Assembly: GCA_964554335.1 (NCBI GenBank)
Contig: CAZKOF010000041.1
Coordinates: 1-17,437 of the forward strand
From: UBA3263 sp964554335
GTDB taxonomy: Bacteria; Bacteroidota; Bacteroidia; Bacteroidales; Muribaculaceae
Direction: 5' to 3'
DNA: 17,437 nt
The notes beneath the pieces were generated by a model. It worked only from the letters and a program-made list of their open reading frames with translations. It did no database searches and had not been told where the DNA came from. Shown one piece after another: positions 14,686 through 17,437 of the stretch (the stretch's first letter is position 1; every line of letters starts with the position of its first letter). The position numbers and the translations under genes are program-made.

Positions 14686-17388
14686 ATGGCTGATAACAAA
14701 CTCTTCCTGCTCGATGCTTATGCGCTGATTTATCGTGCATACTATGCTCTGTTCCGCAATCCCCGGGTAACCTCATCGGGGATGAACACCTCGGCTGTCT
14801 TTGGTTTTGTCAACACTCTCGACGACCTCATCCGCAAGGAGGAGCCCAGTCATCTTGCCATATGTTTCGATCCCCCGGGCGGCCATACGTTCCGCCACGA
14901 TATCTTCCCCGATTATAAAGCAAACCGCGAGAAACAACCCGAGGATATTACCCTGGCGATTCCCTATATTAAGAGAATTCTGAAGGCAATGTGTATCCCC
15001 GTGGTTGAACTTCCGGACTATGAGGCTGACGACGTTATCGGCACCCTGGCAACCCGCGCTGCAGCCGAGGGATTCATGACCTACATGATGACCTCCGACA
15101 AGGATTATGGCCAGCTTGTTCGCGACAATATTTTCATGTATCGTCCCGCCCTGAAAGGCCATGGATTTGAGGTGCGCGGTCCGCAGCAGGTCTGTGAGCG
15201 CTACGGAATCGACCGCCCCGAGCAGGTGATTGACCTCCTGGCCCTCGAGGGCGATGCGTCCGACAATATTCCGGGATGTCCGGGTGTCGGCGAGAAAACG
15301 GCCGTCAAGCTCATCTGTCAGTTCGAATCGGTTGAGAATATGCTTGCCCACACAGACGAAATCAAGGGCGCCATGCGCACAAAGGTCGAGGAGAACCGCG
15401 AAAAGATTTTGCTCTCCAAAGACCTTGCAACGATTCGTACCGACCTGCCGATTGATATCAAACCCGATGACCTGCGCCGATGCGAACCCGATTATGAGGC
15501 CCTGCGCAATGTATATTCCGAGCTGGAATTCCGTTCGTTTATTGCAAAATTGCCCGCAATCGGAGTTGAGAAGCACGCTCCCCGGTCGGATGACGGCATG
15601 GGTTCGCTTTTCGACGTTGAGGAGTCTGAACCATGCCCCGCATCGGAGCCGGTCAACAACTATACTGCCGAGGCCGACGATGTGCTCGCCGCGGTCTTGA
15701 CGGCATCGCGCGTCGGACTGGCAATGTATGCCACCGGCCCGGAGGCGATGACTGCCGAACTGATGGGGTTCTCACTGTCTGTAGAGGAGGGTAGGGCGAT
15801 ATATCTTCCTGCAAAAGATATTGAGCGCCTGCGCATCATTCTGATGCGTCCGGAGCTTGAAATTGTGACCGCAGACTTCAAGCGAGACATGTTGCTGCTC
15901 CGACGCCACGGACTCGAATGGCGTGCGCGCCATTATGACATAGCCCTGGCCCACTATCTGCTCCAGCCGGAAAAACGACATACACTCTCTGACATGGCCG
16001 CGGAACTGTTGCAAAAAGTGACTCTCGATGCCGATAATACGTCGGTGGCGAGAAAATATGCCGCTATTCCCGACGATATGGTGTATAACCTCATGTGTCA
16101 GCGCGCCGACCTGTCGTTGCAGCTCTATGCCCCCTTGCGGGCCGAGCTCCGGCGGGTGGAGATTTCTTCCGAACTCGAACGGCTTGAACAGGAGCTGGCA
16201 CCGGTGTTGGCCGATATGGAATGGAACGGAGTGCGCATTGACCCGATGATTCTTGCCTCGCGTAGCGCGGCGCTGACCGACCGCATTGCCGAAATGGAGC
16301 GGCAGGCATACAATATTGTTGGCCATCAGTTCAATATCAGCTCACCCTCGCAGGTCGGTCATGTGCTCTTCGCCGAACTCAAACTCGACTCAAAAGTCAA
16401 GCGCACCAAGACCGGCGGATATTCAACCACCGAAGAGACCCTCGAAAAATATCGCACGGCGCATCCGCTCGTTGATCTTATACTCGAAATCCGCGCTCTG
16501 CGCAAGCTCCTGGCAACGTATATCAACGCACTTCCCGCACTCGTGAACCCCCTTACCGGAAAAATTCACACAACCTTTAACCAGACCGGCACGGCGACCG
16601 GACGGTTGTCGTCGCAGAACCCCAACCTGCAGAATATACCAATCCGAACCGACGAAGGCCGCGAAATTCGCCGCGCGTTCATTGCCGACCCCGGTTGTCT
16701 GCTCCTCTCTGCCGACTATTCGCAGATTGAACTGCGGCTGATGGCAGATATTTCAGGCGACCCCGCAATGATCGACGCTTTCGCGCATGGTCACGACATT
16801 CACCGCGCCACGGCCGCGAAAATCTATCACGAGGCACTCGACGACGTTACCGACACGCAGCGCCGCAATGCCAAAACCGCAAACTTCGGCATAATCTACG
16901 GCATCTCGGCATTCGGACTCTCGGAACGCCTGAAAATTCCTCGTTCCGAAGCCAAGCAGCTCATCGACGGATATTTCGCAAGCTATCCCGCTGTGAAGCA
17001 ATACATGACAGACACCGTTGAACAAGCTCGCGACAGAGGCTACGTCACCACCGTCATGGGCCGGCGTCGAATGTTGCCAGACATCACCTCGCGCAACGCC
17101 GTCGTGCGCGGCTACGCCGAACGCAACGCAATCAATGCCCCGCTCCAGGGTTCGGCCGCAGATATAATCAAAAAAGCCATGGTCGACATTGCCGCCCGCA
17201 TTCGCGAGCGCGGTCTGCGCTCCACCATGATAATACAGGTTCACGACGAACTCGTCTTCAATGTCATCCCCGGTGAACTCTCAGAGCTTCAGTCACTGGT
17301 TATCAGCTCGATGAAAAATGCCTACAAGGGTAGGGTGGCCCTCGAAGTCAGTGCCGGCACTGCCCGGAATTGGCTCGAGGCCCATTAA
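14686..17388 (+). CDS. polA: DNA polymerase I, exonuclease-proofreading motif lost
   Basis: A 900-residue family A polymerase for Okazaki-fragment maturation and repair. The 5' nuclease domain (1-290) is intact, with YEADDVIGTLA (112-122), TSDKDYGQLV (136-145) and GDASDNIPGCPGVGEKTA (189-206). The 3'-5' exonuclease-like domain (325-490) keeps aspartates at D401, D418 and D475. In the first motif, where family members have D-x-E (usually DTET), this protein has LAMYATG, putting A346 and Y348 at the two metal-binding positions, so proofreading is probably absent. The polymerase domain (495-900) is complete: TATGRLSSQNPNLQNIPIR (636-654), motif A SADYSQIELR (675-684, D677), O helix RRNAKTANFGIIYG (726-739; R726, K730, F734, Y738) and motif C QVHDELVF (851-858, D854). 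The ATG lies 2 bp after the GH89 stop, with no obvious promoter of its own. Confidence 0.96.
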   Translation: MADNKLFLLDAYALIYRAYYALFRNPRVTSSGMNTSAVFGFVNTLDDLIRKEEPSHLAICFDPPGGHTFRHDIFPDYKANREKQPEDITLAIPYIKRILKAMCIPVVELPDYEADDVIGTLATRAAAEGFMTYMMTSDKDYGQLVRDNIFMYRPALKGHGFEVRGPQQVCERYGIDRPEQVIDLLALEGDASDNIPGCPGVGEKTAVKLICQFESVENMLAHTDEIKGAMRTKVEENREKILLSKDLATIRTDLPIDIKPDDLRRCEPDYEALRNVYSELEFRSFIAKLPAIGVEKHAPRSDDGMGSLFDVEESEPCPASEPVNNYTAEADDVLAAVLTASRVGLAMYATGPEAMTAELMGFSLSVEEGRAIYLPAKDIERLRIILMRPELEIVTADFKRDMLLLRRHGLEWRARHYDIALAHYLLQPEKRHTLSDMAAELLQKVTLDADNTSVARKYAAIPDDMVYNLMCQRADLSLQLYAPLRAELRRVEISSELERLEQELAPVLADMEWNGVRIDPMILASRSAALTDRIAEMERQAYNIVGHQFNISSPSQVGHVLFAELKLDSKVKRTKTGGYSTTEETLEKYRTAHPLVDLILEIRALRKLLATYINALPALVNPLTGKIHTTFNQTGTATGRLSSQNPNLQNIPIRTDEGREIRRAFIADPGCLLLSADYSQIELRLMADISGDPAMIDAFAHGHDIHRATAAKIYHEALDDVTDTQRRNAKTANFGIIYGISAFGLSERLKIPRSEAKQLIDGYFASYPAVKQYMTDTVEQARDRGYVTTVMGRRRMLPDITSRNAVVRGYAERNAINAPLQGSAADIIKKAMVDIAARIRERGLRSTMIIQVHDELVFNVIPGELSELQSLVISSMKNAYKGRVALEVSAGTARNWLEAH

Positions 17389-17392
17389 CCTA

Positions 17393-17410
17393 TAACTTTC
17401 ATTGAAGTTA
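17393..17410 (+). terminator. Weak AT-rich hairpin after polA
   Basis: TAACTT and AAGTTA form a perfect 6-bp stem around a 6-nt loop, 5 bp after the polA stop. The stem is AT-only apart from one G-C pair and has no T-tract after it, so it is at best a poor intrinsic terminator. The remaining bases to the window end show nothing certain. Confidence 0.2.
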
Positions 17411-17437
17411 CGTAATATCCCAGCCGATCTCTGCCAT

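Noticed and set aside
17408..17437. Possible C-terminus of a convergent minus-strand gene (MAEIGWDIT then TAA)
   Set aside because: Only nine codons are visible, a second minus-strand frame is also open here, and no family can be recognised; too little sequence to support a feature.

Overview
The window looks like a chromosomal segment of a gut Bacteroidales bacterium, most plausibly Muribaculaceae or a close relative. The gene content is typical of Bacteroidetes: a DivIC/FtsB-type protein, a lipoprotein-type LptC, type III pantothenate kinase, a CNNM/CorC protein and a huge secreted glycosidase with a C-terminal sorting-like tail. Transcription units begin with the Bacteroidetes TAnnTTTG-type -7 element, and clear Shine-Dalgarno sites are absent. 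Genes are moderately GC-rich and intergenic DNA is AT-rich. The family-level placement is inference. No rRNA, tRNA, CRISPR array, integrase or insertion sequence was seen.

Layout. (1) Positions 1-337 hold no intact gene. The minus strand of 1-228 has three short coding-like pieces in three frames, probably a decayed gene, followed by a promoter for the next unit. (2) Positions 338-2270, plus strand: a three-gene interlocked unit of SPFH membrane protein, a 63-residue ribbon-helix-helix protein and a ZIP metal transporter. (3) Positions 2282-6772, minus strand (transcribed right to left): ftsB/divIC-like gene, small membrane protein, coaX, outer-membrane barrel protein, lptC, CNNM/CorC-type transporter. 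The last five are overlapping or nearly so, and the unit converges on the ZIP gene with only 11 bp between stops. (4) Positions 6845-9286, minus strand: YitT-family membrane protein followed by a DUF1846 protein. (5) Positions 9431-17388, plus strand: a 1750-residue secreted GH89 alpha-N-acetylglucosaminidase followed after 2 bp by DNA polymerase I.

Biology. Most of the window is housekeeping: CoA synthesis, envelope biogenesis, cell division and replication/repair. The GH89 enzyme is the clear niche gene, since its substrates (alpha-linked GlcNAc ends of mucin O-glycans or heparan-type chains) are host glycans.

Most notable observations: the GH89 enzyme carries about 1000 extra residues of modular C-terminal sequence; polA sits 2 bp behind it; PolA has lost both acidic residues of the exonuclease DxE motif and so probably cannot proofread; the yitT/GH89 divergent promoters are contained in a perfect 14-bp inverted repeat; and the same 9-mer, TAAATTTGC, marks the start of all four inferred transcription units. 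I did not find convincing evidence for a wholly new defence or mobile system. The SPFH-RHH-ZIP unit is the best candidate for an uncharacterised functional module.
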